Shown: positions 43,453 to 52,066, numbered from the stretch's first letter. The stretch: DNA of 64,000 nucleotides from Ruminococcus gauvreauii (GCF_025151995.1 NZ_CP102290.1:3162001-3226000); one strand, 5' to 3'. Made by a program: numbers and translations. Notes: generated from the sequence alone by a model not told the origin.

Positions 43453-44516
43453 GTCTGAAAGTAGAGATAAAGAAAAAAGTAAAAAATTTTCAGCTGGATA
43501 TTGCGTTTGAGACTGATGGAGGCTGCCTGGGTATCCTGGGGGCCTCCGGATGTGGAAAAAGCATGACGCTCAGGTGCATCGCCGGGATAATGACCCCGGA
43601 TGAAGGTCATATCGAGCTCAACGGACGTGTGCTTTACGACTCCAGAAAGAAGATTAATGTCAGGCCGCAGGCCCGCGGCGTCGGTTATCTGTTCCAGAAT
43701 TATGCTCTGTTTCCCAATATGACAGTCGAGCAGAATATTGCAGCCGGTCTTAAGAAGTCAGCCGGGGATGTGACTGAAAAGGTAAATCACATGATCCGCC
43801 TTTTTCAGCTGGAAGGTCTGGAACAGCGCAGGCCGGGACAGCTCTCCGGCGGACAGCAGCAGCGTGTGGCACTTGCAAGGATACTGGCATATGAGCCGGA
43901 GGTGATGTTGTTTGACGAACCGTTTTCAGCGCTTGATGCGTATCTGAAGGAGGAACTGCAGATACAGTTTGAAAATATACTGGAATTGTATCGGGGAGAT
44001 GCGGTGCTGGTGACTCACAGCAGAGACGAGGCGTATCAGACATGCCGGCGGGTCTGCATGCTGGATGAAGGACGTATCATACGGCAGGGCGAGACAAAGG
44101 AGGTATTTCGCAATCCCGGATTTATGAAAGTTGCGCGGCTGACAGGCTGCAAAAATATATCGGCGGCAAAAAAGCTGGAAGGAAAAAGAGTCTGGGCCGC
44201 CGACTGGGGACTGACGCTCGAGGTGGAGGCCGAACTGCCGGAACATTTCAGCCATATCGGCATCCGGGCACATGATTTTATGCCTGCAAATGAGCAGCAG
44301 GTGATAGACGGAAGCAACATAATTCTGTGCAAGGTAAAAGAGATCAGTGAGTCACCGTTCGAATGGAGCATCCTGATCGAGACACCGGCGGCGAATCATT
44401 CACTGCTCTGGTGGAAGATCGGAAAAAACCAGATCGGGTCCAGGCTGGCGAAACAGCTGCCCGATACTCTTTATATTGCACCGCAGGATATTCTTGTGAT
44501 GGAGGACAACCATTAG
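43449..44516 (+). CDS. modC: Molybdate ABC transporter ATP-binding protein
   Basis: A 355-residue ATPase. Walker A is GASGCGKS, the signature is LSGGQQQR, Walker B is VMLFDEPFSALD, and the H-loop is VTHS. The C-terminal 110 residues form a TOBE-like regulatory domain (IGIRAHDFMPA). It drives molybdate import with ModB. It is the last gene of the 18-kb block and ends at a bidirectional terminator. Confidence 0.93.
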   Translation: MSLKVEIKKKVKNFQLDIAFETDGGCLGILGASGCGKSMTLRCIAGIMTPDEGHIELNGRVLYDSRKKINVRPQARGVGYLFQNYALFPNMTVEQNIAAGLKKSAGDVTEKVNHMIRLFQLEGLEQRRPGQLSGGQQQRVALARILAYEPEVMLFDEPFSALDAYLKEELQIQFENILELYRGDAVLVTHSRDEAYQTCRRVCMLDEGRIIRQGETKEVFRNPGFMKVARLTGCKNISAAKKLEGKRVWAADWGLTLEVEAELPEHFSHIGIRAHDFMPANEQQVIDGSNIILCKVKEISESPFEWSILIETPAANHSLLWWKIGKNQIGSRLAKQLPDTLYIAPQDILVMEDNH

Positions 44517-44529
44517 AACAGGGACATGA

Positions 44530-44573
44530 AAAACGCTTCTGCCGGCTGATATACAGACCGGCAGAAGCGTTTT
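44530..44573. terminator. Bidirectional terminator between modC and cspA
   Basis: AAAACGCTTCTGCCGG (44530-44545) pairs perfectly with CCGGCAGAAGCGTTTT (44558-44573). It serves both convergent units. Confidence 0.92.
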
Positions 44574-44604
44574 GGTTTCGACTTAAGCGTTGTCTCTTAT
44601 ATAA

Positions 44605-44805
44605 TTATAATTTTACAACGTTGGCAGCCTGCATACCACGAGCGCCTTCAGTTAAGTCATAAGATACAGCCTGACCTTCATCTAAAGATTTAAAGCCGTC
44701 GCCCTGGATTGCAGAAAAGTGTACGAATACATCAGATCCGTCGTCGCTTGTGATGAATCCATAACCTTTTTCAGCGTTGAACCATTTTACTGTTCCTTTG
44801 TTCAT
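44605..44805 (-). CDS. cspA: Cold shock protein
   Basis: A 66-residue single cold shock domain. RNP1 reads KGYGFITSD and RNP2 DVFVHFSAI, so the nucleic acid binding surface is intact. It starts NKGTVKWFNAEKGYGF like other Csp proteins. GGAGG lies eight bases before the ATG. Its mRNA has a long structured leader from the promoter at 44959-44987. Confidence 0.95.
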   Translation of the reverse strand: MNKGTVKWFNAEKGYGFITSDDGSDVFVHFSAIQGDGFKSLDEGQAVSYDLTEGARGMQAANVVKL

Positions 44806-44856
44806 AAGATGTTACCTCCATAAAATAAAAAAAATAATAAATTGAAAGAACTGGAA

Positions 44857-44921
44857 AATAAAAAATCACCAGTTATCACAGACTATATTGTAAACATAAT
44901 ATAATCTCTAATAACTAGTGA
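44857..44921 (-). promoter_or_regulatory. Hairpin and U-run in the cspA leader
   Basis: On the minus strand TCACTAGTTAT (44911-44921) pairs with ATAACTGGTGA (44866-44876), with an inner AT-only stem, followed by a T-rich run. It is formally terminator-like and lies within the 5' leader of cspA. It may be a temperature-sensitive control element. Confidence 0.55.
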
Positions 44922-44958
44922 ATTACTATTATATCCAATAACTTCCCGATACGATTTT

Positions 44959-44987
44959 ATTATAGTCTGAAGATTGTGAAAAGTCAA
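44959..44987 (-). promoter_or_regulatory. Promoter for cspA
   Basis: On the minus strand TTGACT (44982-44987), a 17-base spacer and TATAAT (44959-44964). It gives a leader of about 145 bases. Confidence 0.82.
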
Positions 44988-45036
44988 GAAGAAAAAAAGC
45001 TTTATTTCAAGAAAAATTTCGTGTATGATATGAGTA

Positions 45037-45081
45037 GGTTGACCGTGAATTTCCGGGCAGGCCTGGATGTATACGGTAACC
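45037..45081 (+). promoter_or_regulatory. Structured leader of the pyr operon
   Basis: GGTT-ACCGT (45037-45045, one bulged G) pairs with ACGGTAACC (45073-45081), and an inner CCGGG/CCTGG stem forms. There is no T-run, so it is not a terminator. It could be a regulator target, but no PyrR site is recognised. Confidence 0.35.
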
Positions 45082-45108
45082 CCAAGATGAGTGCAAGGAG
45101 AACCTAAT

Positions 45109-46389
45109 ATGGATATTTTGATTAAAAACGGAAGGATCATCGATCCGGATACAAAACGGGATGAAAAAGCGGACCTGTATATTGAGGATGGAAAGATTGC
45201 TGATGTACAGCCGGCGATCAGAAAGAAAGCAAAGAAGGTCATCGATGCCAGGGGATGTTATGTGATGCCCGGATTGATTGATATGCACGTTCATCTCAGG
45301 GACCCGGGACAGACACATAAAGAGGATGTCGAAACCGGCTCTAAGGCTGCTGCAAAAGGCGGATTTACAACGATCGTAGCCATGCCGAATACAAAGCCCG
45401 TAATAGATGAACCGACGAGGGTCAGCTACGTCATCAACAAAGCGCTGCAGTGCTCGCCGATCCATGTGCTCCAGACAGGAGCTATCACAAAAGGGCAGAA
45501 GGGCGAGGAACTGGCAGATCTGGAGGGGATGATCAGGGCAGGTGTCCCGGCTCTGAGTGAGGATGGAAAAACGGTCATGAATTCACATCTGTATCTGGAG
45601 GCCATGAAAATTGCTGCACAGTATGATATCCCCATTCTTGCACACTGTGAGGATATCAACATGGCAAACGGCGGATGTCTGAATGACGATGAGGTGGCGA
45701 AGAAGCTGGGACTGCCGGGGATCAGCAACTCCGTAGAAGATGTCATTATCGCCAGAGATATTTTTATGTCTTTTGATACGGGATGCAGGCTGCATCTGTG
45801 CCATTGCTCCACGAAAAACAGCGAGTTGATGATGCGCAATGCGAAAGAAGACGGACAGAAGGTGACGGCGGAAGTATGCCCGCATCACTTCACGCTGACT
45901 TCAGCGGATATCAAAGAGGGAAACAGCAACTTTAAGATGAATCCTCCACTGCGTACAAAGGAGGATGTGGAAGCACTGAAACGCGGATTGAAAGACGATG
46001 TTTTTGATGTGATCAGCACAGACCATGCGCCTCACAGGCATTCTGAAAAGAGCGGAAGCATGCGGGATGCGCCGTTCGGCATCGTGGGTCTGGAGACGTG
46101 CGTTGCGCTGACAATATCAGAACTTGTAAAGCCGGGGGTTATCACACCTATGCAGATGGCGGAGAAGATGAGCTACAATCCTGCAAAGATTCTGAAGCTT
46201 GGGGACAGAGGGTCTCTTGCAGTGGGAAAAGAGGCGGATGTCGTCATCATCGATCCGGATGCAGAATATACCATCGATGCTCGCACATTTGTATCAAGGA
46301 GCAAAAACACACCATTTCAGGGACGCAGAGTAAGTGGCGAGGTCAAATATACGATCTGCGGCGGGAAAATAGTATACGAGGCAAATTAG
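45109..46389 (+). CDS. pyrC: Dihydroorotase
   Basis: A 426-residue class I dihydroorotase that closes carbamoyl-aspartate to dihydroorotate. Metal ligands lie in DMHVHLRDPGQ, in LAHCED, and in the catalytic DHAPH near residue 305. The ATG at 45109 follows AAGGAGAA. It is the first gene of the pyrC-pyrF-pyrK-pyrD unit, with 11 bases to pyrF. Confidence 0.94.
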   Translation: MDILIKNGRIIDPDTKRDEKADLYIEDGKIADVQPAIRKKAKKVIDARGCYVMPGLIDMHVHLRDPGQTHKEDVETGSKAAAKGGFTTIVAMPNTKPVIDEPTRVSYVINKALQCSPIHVLQTGAITKGQKGEELADLEGMIRAGVPALSEDGKTVMNSHLYLEAMKIAAQYDIPILAHCEDINMANGGCLNDDEVAKKLGLPGISNSVEDVIIARDIFMSFDTGCRLHLCHCSTKNSELMMRNAKEDGQKVTAEVCPHHFTLTSADIKEGNSNFKMNPPLRTKEDVEALKRGLKDDVFDVISTDHAPHRHSEKSGSMRDAPFGIVGLETCVALTISELVKPGVITPMQMAEKMSYNPAKILKLGDRGSLAVGKEADVVIIDPDAEYTIDARTFVSRSKNTPFQGRRVSGEVKYTICGGKIVYEAN

Positions 46390-46400
46390 CGGAGGAATAT

Positions 46401-47333
46401 ATGATAAATAAACTGACAGATAAAATAAAGAAAACGAATGCACCAATTGTTGTGGGCCTGGATCCGATGCTCTCTTATATTCCGGAACACATCCAGCAGA
46501 AAGCGTTTGCAGAATACGGGGAAACACTGGAAGGTGCTGCTGAAGCAGTATGGCAGTTTAATAAGGCGGTCGTAGATGCGACGTATGATCTAATTCCGGC
46601 AGTGAAGCCGCAGATCGCCATGTATGAACAGTTTGGGATTCCGGGGCTGGCTGCGTTTAAGAAGACTGTAGATTACTGTCATGAAAAAGATCTGATTGTC
46701 ATCGGTGATATCAAGAGAGGGGATATCGGATCAACTTCTGAGGCGTACGCAGTGGGGCATCTCGGAAAAGTACAGATAGGCAGACAATCCTTTTACGGAT
46801 TTGACGAAGATTTTGCTACCGTAAATCCGTATCTGGGATCTGACGGTGTAAAGCCGTTTATTAAGGTGTGCCAGGATGAAAAGAAAGGATTGTTTATTCT
46901 GGTGAAGACCTCCAATCCGTCAAGCGGGGAATTCCAGGATCAGCTGGTAGACGGCAGACCGCTCTACGAGCTGGTGGGTGAGAAAGTTGCACAGTGGGGG
47001 GCTTCCTGCATGGGAGATTCCTACAGTTACATCGGTGCGGTTGTGGGTGCAACCTATCCGGAAATGGGTAAAGTCCTGCGCAAACTGATGCCTAAGACGT
47101 TTATCCTGGTCCCGGGATATGGCGCACAGGGCGGAAAAGGTGCCGATCTGGTTCATTTCTTTAATGAGGATGGTCTGGGTGCGATCGTGAATTCCTCCCG
47201 CGGAATTATTGCCGCGTACAAGCAGGACGCCTATAAGCATCTGGGCGCTGAGAATTTTGCGGATGCCGCGCGGTGTGCGGTAAAAGATATGGCTGCGGAT
47301 ATTGACGGTGCGTTAAAAAACAGCGGGAGATAA
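46401..47333 (+). CDS. pyrF: Orotidine 5'-phosphate decarboxylase (type 2)
   Basis: A 310-residue enzyme of the longer PyrF class. The catalytic set is GDIKRGDIGSTS, with VGLDPMLSYIP at the N-terminus and LVPGYGAQGG near the end. It produces UMP. The ATG at 46401 follows GGAGGAA; longer in-frame extensions upstream overlap pyrC and are not used. Confidence 0.94.
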   Translation: MINKLTDKIKKTNAPIVVGLDPMLSYIPEHIQQKAFAEYGETLEGAAEAVWQFNKAVVDATYDLIPAVKPQIAMYEQFGIPGLAAFKKTVDYCHEKDLIVIGDIKRGDIGSTSEAYAVGHLGKVQIGRQSFYGFDEDFATVNPYLGSDGVKPFIKVCQDEKKGLFILVKTSNPSSGEFQDQLVDGRPLYELVGEKVAQWGASCMGDSYSYIGAVVGATYPEMGKVLRKLMPKTFILVPGYGAQGGKGADLVHFFNEDGLGAIVNSSRGIIAAYKQDAYKHLGAENFADAARCAVKDMAADIDGALKNSGR

Positions 47334-47339
47334 CAACGG

Positions 47340-48113
47340 ATGAAGATCAAAGAGAATTGTACAATAGTGGAGCAAAAAGAGATTGCACCGGATATCTTCA
47401 GCATGTGGATTCAGACCGGGAAGATAGCGGAAACTGCGGCGGCGGGGCAGTTTGTGTCGCTGTACAGCAGGGACAAAAGCCGGATGCTGCCAAGACCGAT
47501 CAGTCTCTGTGAGATTGACCGTACGCAGGGAAGACTGCGTCTGGTGTACCGGATTGCCGGAGAGGGAACCAGGGAATTTTCACAGATGAAAGAGGGAGAA
47601 GTGATTTCCGTACTTGGACCGCTCGGCAATGGATTCCCGCTTGACGAAGCACGGGGCAAACATGTGATGCTGATGGGGGGCGGTATCGGCATTCCGCCGA
47701 TGGTTCAGACTGCAAGAGAGCTGAATGCCGCCGGGACAGTTGCAGTCGCAGGGTACCGCGACGTTTTGTTTTTGCAGGAGGAACTCAAAGGGTTCTGTGA
47801 TGTGTATACAGCGACAGAAGACGGCAGTGCAGGGACGAAAGGCACTGTGCTGGATGCTGTGCGCGAACAGGCACTTGCGGCTGATATAATTTTTGCATGC
47901 GGACCGACACCGATGCTCAGAGCCATCAAGCAGTATGCAGCAAAACAGAACATTCCATGCTGGATCTCCATGGAAGAAAAGATGGCCTGCGGTGTGGGGG
48001 CCTGCCTCGCGTGTGTCTGTCAGTCGAAAGAAGTGGACGGGCATTCTCACGTCCACAATAAACGGATTTGCAAAGACGGACCGGTGTTTCTGGCTTCGGA
48101 GGTGGAATTATGA
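47340..48113 (+). CDS. pyrK: Dihydroorotate dehydrogenase electron transfer subunit
   Basis: A 257-residue flavo-iron-sulfur subunit. RPISLCEID and GGGIGIPPM bind FAD and NAD, and the 2Fe-2S cysteines are in ACGVGACLACVC plus a later C. It passes electrons from PyrD to NAD+. It overlaps pyrD by four bases (ATGA). Confidence 0.94.
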   Translation: MKIKENCTIVEQKEIAPDIFSMWIQTGKIAETAAAGQFVSLYSRDKSRMLPRPISLCEIDRTQGRLRLVYRIAGEGTREFSQMKEGEVISVLGPLGNGFPLDEARGKHVMLMGGGIGIPPMVQTARELNAAGTVAVAGYRDVLFLQEELKGFCDVYTATEDGSAGTKGTVLDAVREQALAADIIFACGPTPMLRAIKQYAAKQNIPCWISMEEKMACGVGACLACVCQSKEVDGHSHVHNKRICKDGPVFLASEVEL

Positions 48114-49012
48114 GTATGAAAGTGAATCTGGCAGGTGTGCAGCTGCAAAATCCGGTCATGACGGCGTCGGGGACATTCGGGTCCGGTACGGAGTACAGTG
48201 AGTTCGTTGACCTGAACCGCCTGGGGGCGGTTGTGACGAAGGGAGTTGCCAATACCCCCTGGCCTGGGAATCCGACGCCCAGGATAGCCGAAACCTGTGG
48301 AGGAATGCTGAATGCGATCGGACTTCAAAATCCGGGCATTGATGTTTTTTGTGAACGTGATCTGCCGTTTCTCAGACAGTTTCATACCCGGATCATCGTA
48401 AATGTCTGCGGCAGGACGACGGAAGATTACTGTGAGGTCGTGGAACGCCTCTCGGATGAAGCAATCGACATGATGGAGATCAATATCTCCTGCCCGAATG
48501 TCAAGGAGGGCGGGATCGCCTTTGGACAGAACCCGAAAGCTGTGGAAGCGATCACTGCTGAGGTGAAGAAGCGGGCGAAGCATCCCGTCATCATGAAACT
48601 GAGTCCGAATGTGACGGATATTACCGAGATGGCGAAGGCTGCGGAGGCGGGCGGTGCCGATGTCCTGTCCCTGATCAATACCCTGACCGGTATGAAGATA
48701 GACGTAAACAGAAGAACATTTGCGATCGCGAATAAAACGGGCGGACTCTCCGGACCTGCTATTAAACCGGTCGCAGTGCGCATGGTGTATCAGGTGGCGA
48801 ATGCGGTGAAGGTTCCCATTATTGGTATGGGCGGCATAGCCACAGCAGAGGATGCACTCGAATTTATTCTGGCGGGTGCCACTGCCGTATCCGTAGGAAC
48901 AGCCAATTTCACAAATCCTTATACGACAACGGAGATCATAGACGGACTGGAAGAATATATGAAAAAATACAGGATTGAGGATATCGGTGAGCTGATTGGC
49001 GCCGTGAGATAG
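48110..49012 (+). CDS. pyrD: Dihydroorotate dehydrogenase B, catalytic subunit
   Basis: A 300-residue class 1B enzyme. MTASGTFGSGTEY opens the FMN site, the catalytic cysteine lies in INISCPNVKEGG, and GMGGIATAEDALEFILAGA binds the FMN phosphate. Use of cysteine and the linked pyrK define class B. The start at 48110 overlaps the pyrK stop. A terminator follows. Confidence 0.94.
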   Translation: MSMKVNLAGVQLQNPVMTASGTFGSGTEYSEFVDLNRLGAVVTKGVANTPWPGNPTPRIAETCGGMLNAIGLQNPGIDVFCERDLPFLRQFHTRIIVNVCGRTTEDYCEVVERLSDEAIDMMEINISCPNVKEGGIAFGQNPKAVEAITAEVKKRAKHPVIMKLSPNVTDITEMAKAAEAGGADVLSLINTLTGMKIDVNRRTFAIANKTGGLSGPAIKPVAVRMVYQVANAVKVPIIGMGGIATAEDALEFILAGATAVSVGTANFTNPYTTTEIIDGLEEYMKKYRIEDIGELIGAVR

Positions 49013-49020
49013 CAGAAGAA

Positions 49021-49055
49021 AAAGCAGCCGGAGATTGCGTATGCCCGGCTGCTTT
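49021..49055. terminator. Terminator between pyrD and the lipoprotein gene
   Basis: AAAGCAGCCGG (49021-49031) pairs with CCGGCTGCTTT (49045-49055). It can serve both convergent genes. Confidence 0.88.
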
Positions 49056-49077
49056 CGATATTTGTGTGAGGTCCAGG

Positions 49078-49671
49078 CTACTCCAGGACGTTGGAGAGAA
49101 ACTGATACTCATCACCGTTCTTTTTGAGGGTAAGGCTGCTTGTTAATGAACCGTCTTCTGACTGAAACTCCAGATGATATGTGCCGTTCTCCTCCTGACC
49201 GCTCGTGCAGGTGTAATTTCTGAAGTTTGTGTCTCCGTGTTCGATGTAATAACTGTCAAAATCCTCCAGGTATGTCCAGTCAAGCCCGTTTGTTTCACTC
49301 AGACTGATTCCCATTTTATGCTGCAGGAAATTGTCAATCTGCTCTGTGGTCAGACGGACCATATCGGTCATGAGCTCTGAGCTGTCTGTGGCAGCCAGAT
49401 ACGCCGCCGTCTCTTCCTGAGTAAGACCTTCTGTCATCATGCCGGCCCCATTGTAGAAAAGCTGATCCAGATCTATGTCCTGAGGGCTGGTGTAAGTGGA
49501 GAGCAGAAAGCCGTTGTTCTCCGCCTCGTTTGCATACTCAGTGAAAAAGGACAGTTCATCTCCGGTCAAGTCATGTTTTTCCGTTGCGGGTTCCCCGGTT
49601 TTTTTTGACGAGTTACTGCATCCGCTCAGGGAAAACTGCAGGGATGCGATAACAAGTGACGGTTCCGCCAA
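49078..49671 (-). CDS. Putative lipoprotein with a doubtful start
   Basis: A protein of up to 197 residues. A lipobox LSGC lies near residue 18 and a polar, acidic domain follows (TTEQIDNFLQ, LEDFDSYYIEHGD, GTYHLEFQSEDGS), as in small Firmicute lipoproteins. The only start I find is a TTG at 49671 directly after a stop codon, with no visible ribosome site, and the signal peptide lacks the usual basic beginning. It may be a truncated gene or use another start. It is divergent from pyrE. Confidence 0.55.
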   Translation of the reverse strand: MAEPSLVIASLQFSLSGCSNSSKKTGEPATEKHDLTGDELSFFTEYANEAENNGFLLSTYTSPQDIDLDQLFYNGAGMMTEGLTQEETAAYLAATDSSELMTDMVRLTTEQIDNFLQHKMGISLSETNGLDWTYLEDFDSYYIEHGDTNFRNYTCTSGQEENGTYHLEFQSEDGSLTSSLTLKKNGDEYQFLSNVLE

Positions 49672-49688
49672 TTAAGTATCGCGATTGA

Positions 49689-49717
49689 TTGAAAACACGG
49701 GAGAAATGTGATAAAAT
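49689..49717 (+). promoter_or_regulatory. Promoter for pyrE
   Basis: TTGAAA (49689-49694), a 17-base spacer and TAAAAT (49712-49717), 58 bases before the pyrE start. Confidence 0.75.
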
Positions 49718-49775
49718 GGGAAAGATATTTGGCAATCACCTAATAGCAGGAAATGAATAAGGAGAAATTGAGCCC

Positions 49776-50453
49776 ATGGAGAATTATAAGAAAGAGTTCA
49801 TTGAATTTATGGTAGACTGCGGCGTTTTAAAGTTCGGAGATTTTGTAACTAAGAGCGGAAGAAAGACTCCATTTTTTGTAAATACCGGATTTTACAGAAC
49901 AGGAGCACAGCTGCGAAGACTGGGCGGATATTATGCAAGAGCGATCAAAGAAAGATTCGGACTGGAGTTTGATGTGCTGTTCGGACCGGCTTATAAAGGG
50001 ATTCCGCTGTCAGTAGCTGCATCTATGGCGATCAGTGAATTATATGATACGGATATCCGGTACTGCTCCAACCGGAAAGAGGTAAAAGACCATGGAGACA
50101 CCGGAATTCTGCTCGGCAGCCCGATTCAGGACGGGGATCGTGTAGTGATTATCGAAGATGTAACGACGGCCGGTACATCGATCGAAGAAACCCTGCCGAT
50201 CATAAGGGCACAGGGAGAGGTCGACCCCATCGGACTCGTCGTGTCAGTGGACCGGATGGAACGCGGAAAGGGTACGAAAAGCGCACTCAAAGAAATTGAA
50301 GAAAAATATGGACTGAATACGACGGCGATCGTAACAATGGAAGAAGTTACAGAACATCTGTATAATCGTGAGTATAACGGCAAAATTATCATTGATGACT
50401 CATTGAAGGCAGCGATTGATGCATATTATGAGCAGTACGGAGTACTGGAATAG
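49776..50453 (+). CDS. pyrE: Orotate phosphoribosyltransferase
   Basis: A 225-residue enzyme. The PRPP motif is VVIIEDVTTAGTSIEE, and GPAYKGIPLSVA and RKEVKDHG are the loops around it. It makes OMP for PyrF. It has its own promoter, separate from the pyrC-F-K-D unit. It leads a run of small membrane proteins, an HD protein and a peptidase. Confidence 0.95.
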   Translation: MENYKKEFIEFMVDCGVLKFGDFVTKSGRKTPFFVNTGFYRTGAQLRRLGGYYARAIKERFGLEFDVLFGPAYKGIPLSVAASMAISELYDTDIRYCSNRKEVKDHGDTGILLGSPIQDGDRVVIIEDVTTAGTSIEETLPIIRAQGEVDPIGLVVSVDRMERGKGTKSALKEIEEKYGLNTTAIVTMEEVTEHLYNREYNGKIIIDDSLKAAIDAYYEQYGVLE

Positions 50454-50467
50454 ACGGAGGGATACAG

Positions 50468-50620
50468 ATGAACGAAAAGACATACAGAACCATGTCACGA
50501 GTCGGAAGCGGCAGTATCGCCCTTGGAATCATTGCAGTGGTCACAGGTGTTGTAACCGGAACTCTAATGATCATTGGCGGTGCGCGTCTTTTGAAAGAGA
50601 AATATAAAGTAACCATATAA
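50468..50620 (+). CDS. Small membrane protein, 50 residues
   Basis: ATG at 50468 follows ACGGAGGG and starts 14 bases after the pyrE stop. The 50 residues contain one glycine- and valine-rich helix (IALGIIAVVTGVVTGTLMII) and a basic end. It resembles small single-span proteins of Clostridia but the family is not recognised. It probably shares the pyrE transcript. Confidence 0.7.
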   Translation: MNEKTYRTMSRVGSGSIALGIIAVVTGVVTGTLMIIGGARLLKEKYKVTI

Positions 50621-50632
50621 TGGAAATCATGG

Positions 50633-50658
50633 ACTGTCTCAATTGCGGTTGAGGCAGT
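50633..50658 (+). terminator. Weak hairpin after the small membrane gene
   Basis: ACTGTCTCAA (50633-50642) pairs with TTGAGGCAGT (50649-50658) with one G-U. Only a few T follow, so read-through into the VanZ-like gene is likely. Confidence 0.5.
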
Positions 50659-50679
50659 TTCATATGTTGAGGAGCATGT

Positions 50680-51153
50680 GTGAAAACTAAGACCAAGCGA
50701 CGGATCCGGACAGCAGGCTGGATTCTTTTTATCCTTTATCTGATCCTGCTGCTGTATTTTCTGTTTTTTTCAGAGTGGTACGGCCGTAAAAACTGGATAG
50801 AAGAGGATTACCGATACAATCTGATTCTGTTCAAGGAAATCAAGCGTTTCTGGGTTTACAGGGAACAGCTGGGAATGCAGGCGGTACTGTTGAATCTGGT
50901 GGGAAATGTAGTAGGGTTTCTGCCCTTTGGATTTATCCTCCCGATTTTAAGTAAAAAGCGTCCAAACCTGCTGCTGACGGGAGTTATGGGATGTTTACTG
51001 AGTCTGTCGGTGGAGACGCTGCAGCTGATTGGAAAAGTCGGTAGCTTTGATGTGGATGATTTATTATTGAATACAGCCGGAGCAGTTCTGGGCTATCTGC
51101 TGTTTTCAATCTGCAATGTGATAAGGAGATGGAAGTATGGCAAAACGCTATAG
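50680..51153 (+). CDS. VanZ-like membrane protein
   Basis: A 157-residue protein with about four helices and the VanZ pattern: NLVGNVVGFLPFGFILPIL, SLSVETLQLI and the FDVDDLLLNTAGAVLGYLLF end. The start is a GTG at 50680 after GAGGAG. It is not linked to the van cluster at the start of the window and may have another role. It overlaps the next gene by 17 bases. Confidence 0.8.
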   Translation: MKTKTKRRIRTAGWILFILYLILLLYFLFFSEWYGRKNWIEEDYRYNLILFKEIKRFWVYREQLGMQAVLLNLVGNVVGFLPFGFILPILSKKRPNLLLTGVMGCLLSLSVETLQLIGKVGSFDVDDLLLNTAGAVLGYLLFSICNVIRRWKYGKTL

Positions 51154-51454
51154 ATATAAACTTGTCCTGGAGGAAGAAGCCGAGGGTGGACGGGCGGCTC
51201 TGTGGATGGCTGCAGTTTCCGGGCTGCTGTTTCTGGCTGCAGTGCTGATATCATTTGTACTTGCAGGGAAAGCCGGGATTTATATAGGCGTGCTGGGGCT
51301 GACAGGAATTATGATGGCGGCTGCCGGGTTTGTTACGGGACTTGGCAGTTTCAAAGAGAAACATAAGAATCACCGGTCAAGTACGGCCGGTTCATTGATA
51401 AACGGTGTGCTGGCGGTCTTATGGCTGGCACTGTTTCTGATAGGAGTATCCTGA
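51137..51454 (+). CDS. Small membrane protein (DUF6142-like)
   Basis: A 105-residue protein with a basic/acidic N-terminus and three hydrophobic segments (AALWMAAVSGLLFLAAVLIS, IYIGVLGLTGIMMAAAGF, LINGVLAVLWLALFL). I believe it matches DUF6142, of unknown function. Overlap with the VanZ-like gene and a two-base gap to the HD gene show co-transcription. Confidence 0.65.
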   Translation: MAKRYRYKLVLEEEAEGGRAALWMAAVSGLLFLAAVLISFVLAGKAGIYIGVLGLTGIMMAAAGFVTGLGSFKEKHKNHRSSTAGSLINGVLAVLWLALFLIGVS

Positions 51455-51456
51455 AT

Positions 51457-52047
51457 ATGAATAAACGATTAGAAAAACAGGCAGCATTTATGCTGGAAGC
51501 GGACAAAGCAAAAAATATATTTCGCCAGACACATCTGTCCGGCCATGGAAGAAATGAGAATGATGCGGAACACTCCTGGCATATGGCGCTGATGGCGTTT
51601 CTGCTTAGCGAGCATGCGAATCAGGCAGTAGACCAGCTGAGAGTAATCAAGATGCTGCTGATTCATGATCTGGTGGAAATTGATGCCGGAGATACGTATG
51701 CATATGATGATGCCGGAAATGTGACAAAGCGTCAGCGCGAAGAAAAGGCGGCGGACCGCATTTTCGGACTGCTTCCCGAAGATCAGGAAAGTGAGCTTCG
51801 GGAACTGTGGGAAGAATTCGAAGCATATGAGACACCGGAAGCATTGTTTGCCCATGTGCTTGACAATTTTCAGCCATTGACTTTAAATGATGCGAACGGA
51901 GGAAGCGACTGGAAAGAACACCAGGTGAAAAAGTCTCAGATTTTAAAACGCAACGAAAAGACGGCGCAGGGGTCTGCTGATATTTGGGAATATATGAATC
52001 AGATGATTGAGCGCAATGTGGAAGCGGGAATGATCATCGATGAATAA
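51457..52047 (+). CDS. HD-domain phosphohydrolase (HDDC2/YfbR-like)
   Basis: A 196-residue HD protein. Metal ligands are visible in ENDAEHSWHMA and LLIHDLVEIDAGD, and a later D lies in HVLDNFQPL. Relatives are 5'-deoxynucleotidases that dephosphorylate deoxyribonucleoside monophosphates. Location downstream of pyrE fits nucleotide metabolism. It starts two bases after the DUF6142-like gene. Confidence 0.8.
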   Translation: MNKRLEKQAAFMLEADKAKNIFRQTHLSGHGRNENDAEHSWHMALMAFLLSEHANQAVDQLRVIKMLLIHDLVEIDAGDTYAYDDAGNVTKRQREEKAADRIFGLLPEDQESELRELWEEFEAYETPEALFAHVLDNFQPLTLNDANGGSDWKEHQVKKSQILKRNEKTAQGSADIWEYMNQMIERNVEAGMIIDE

Positions 52048-52066
52048 AATGACAGAGGTGACAGAG

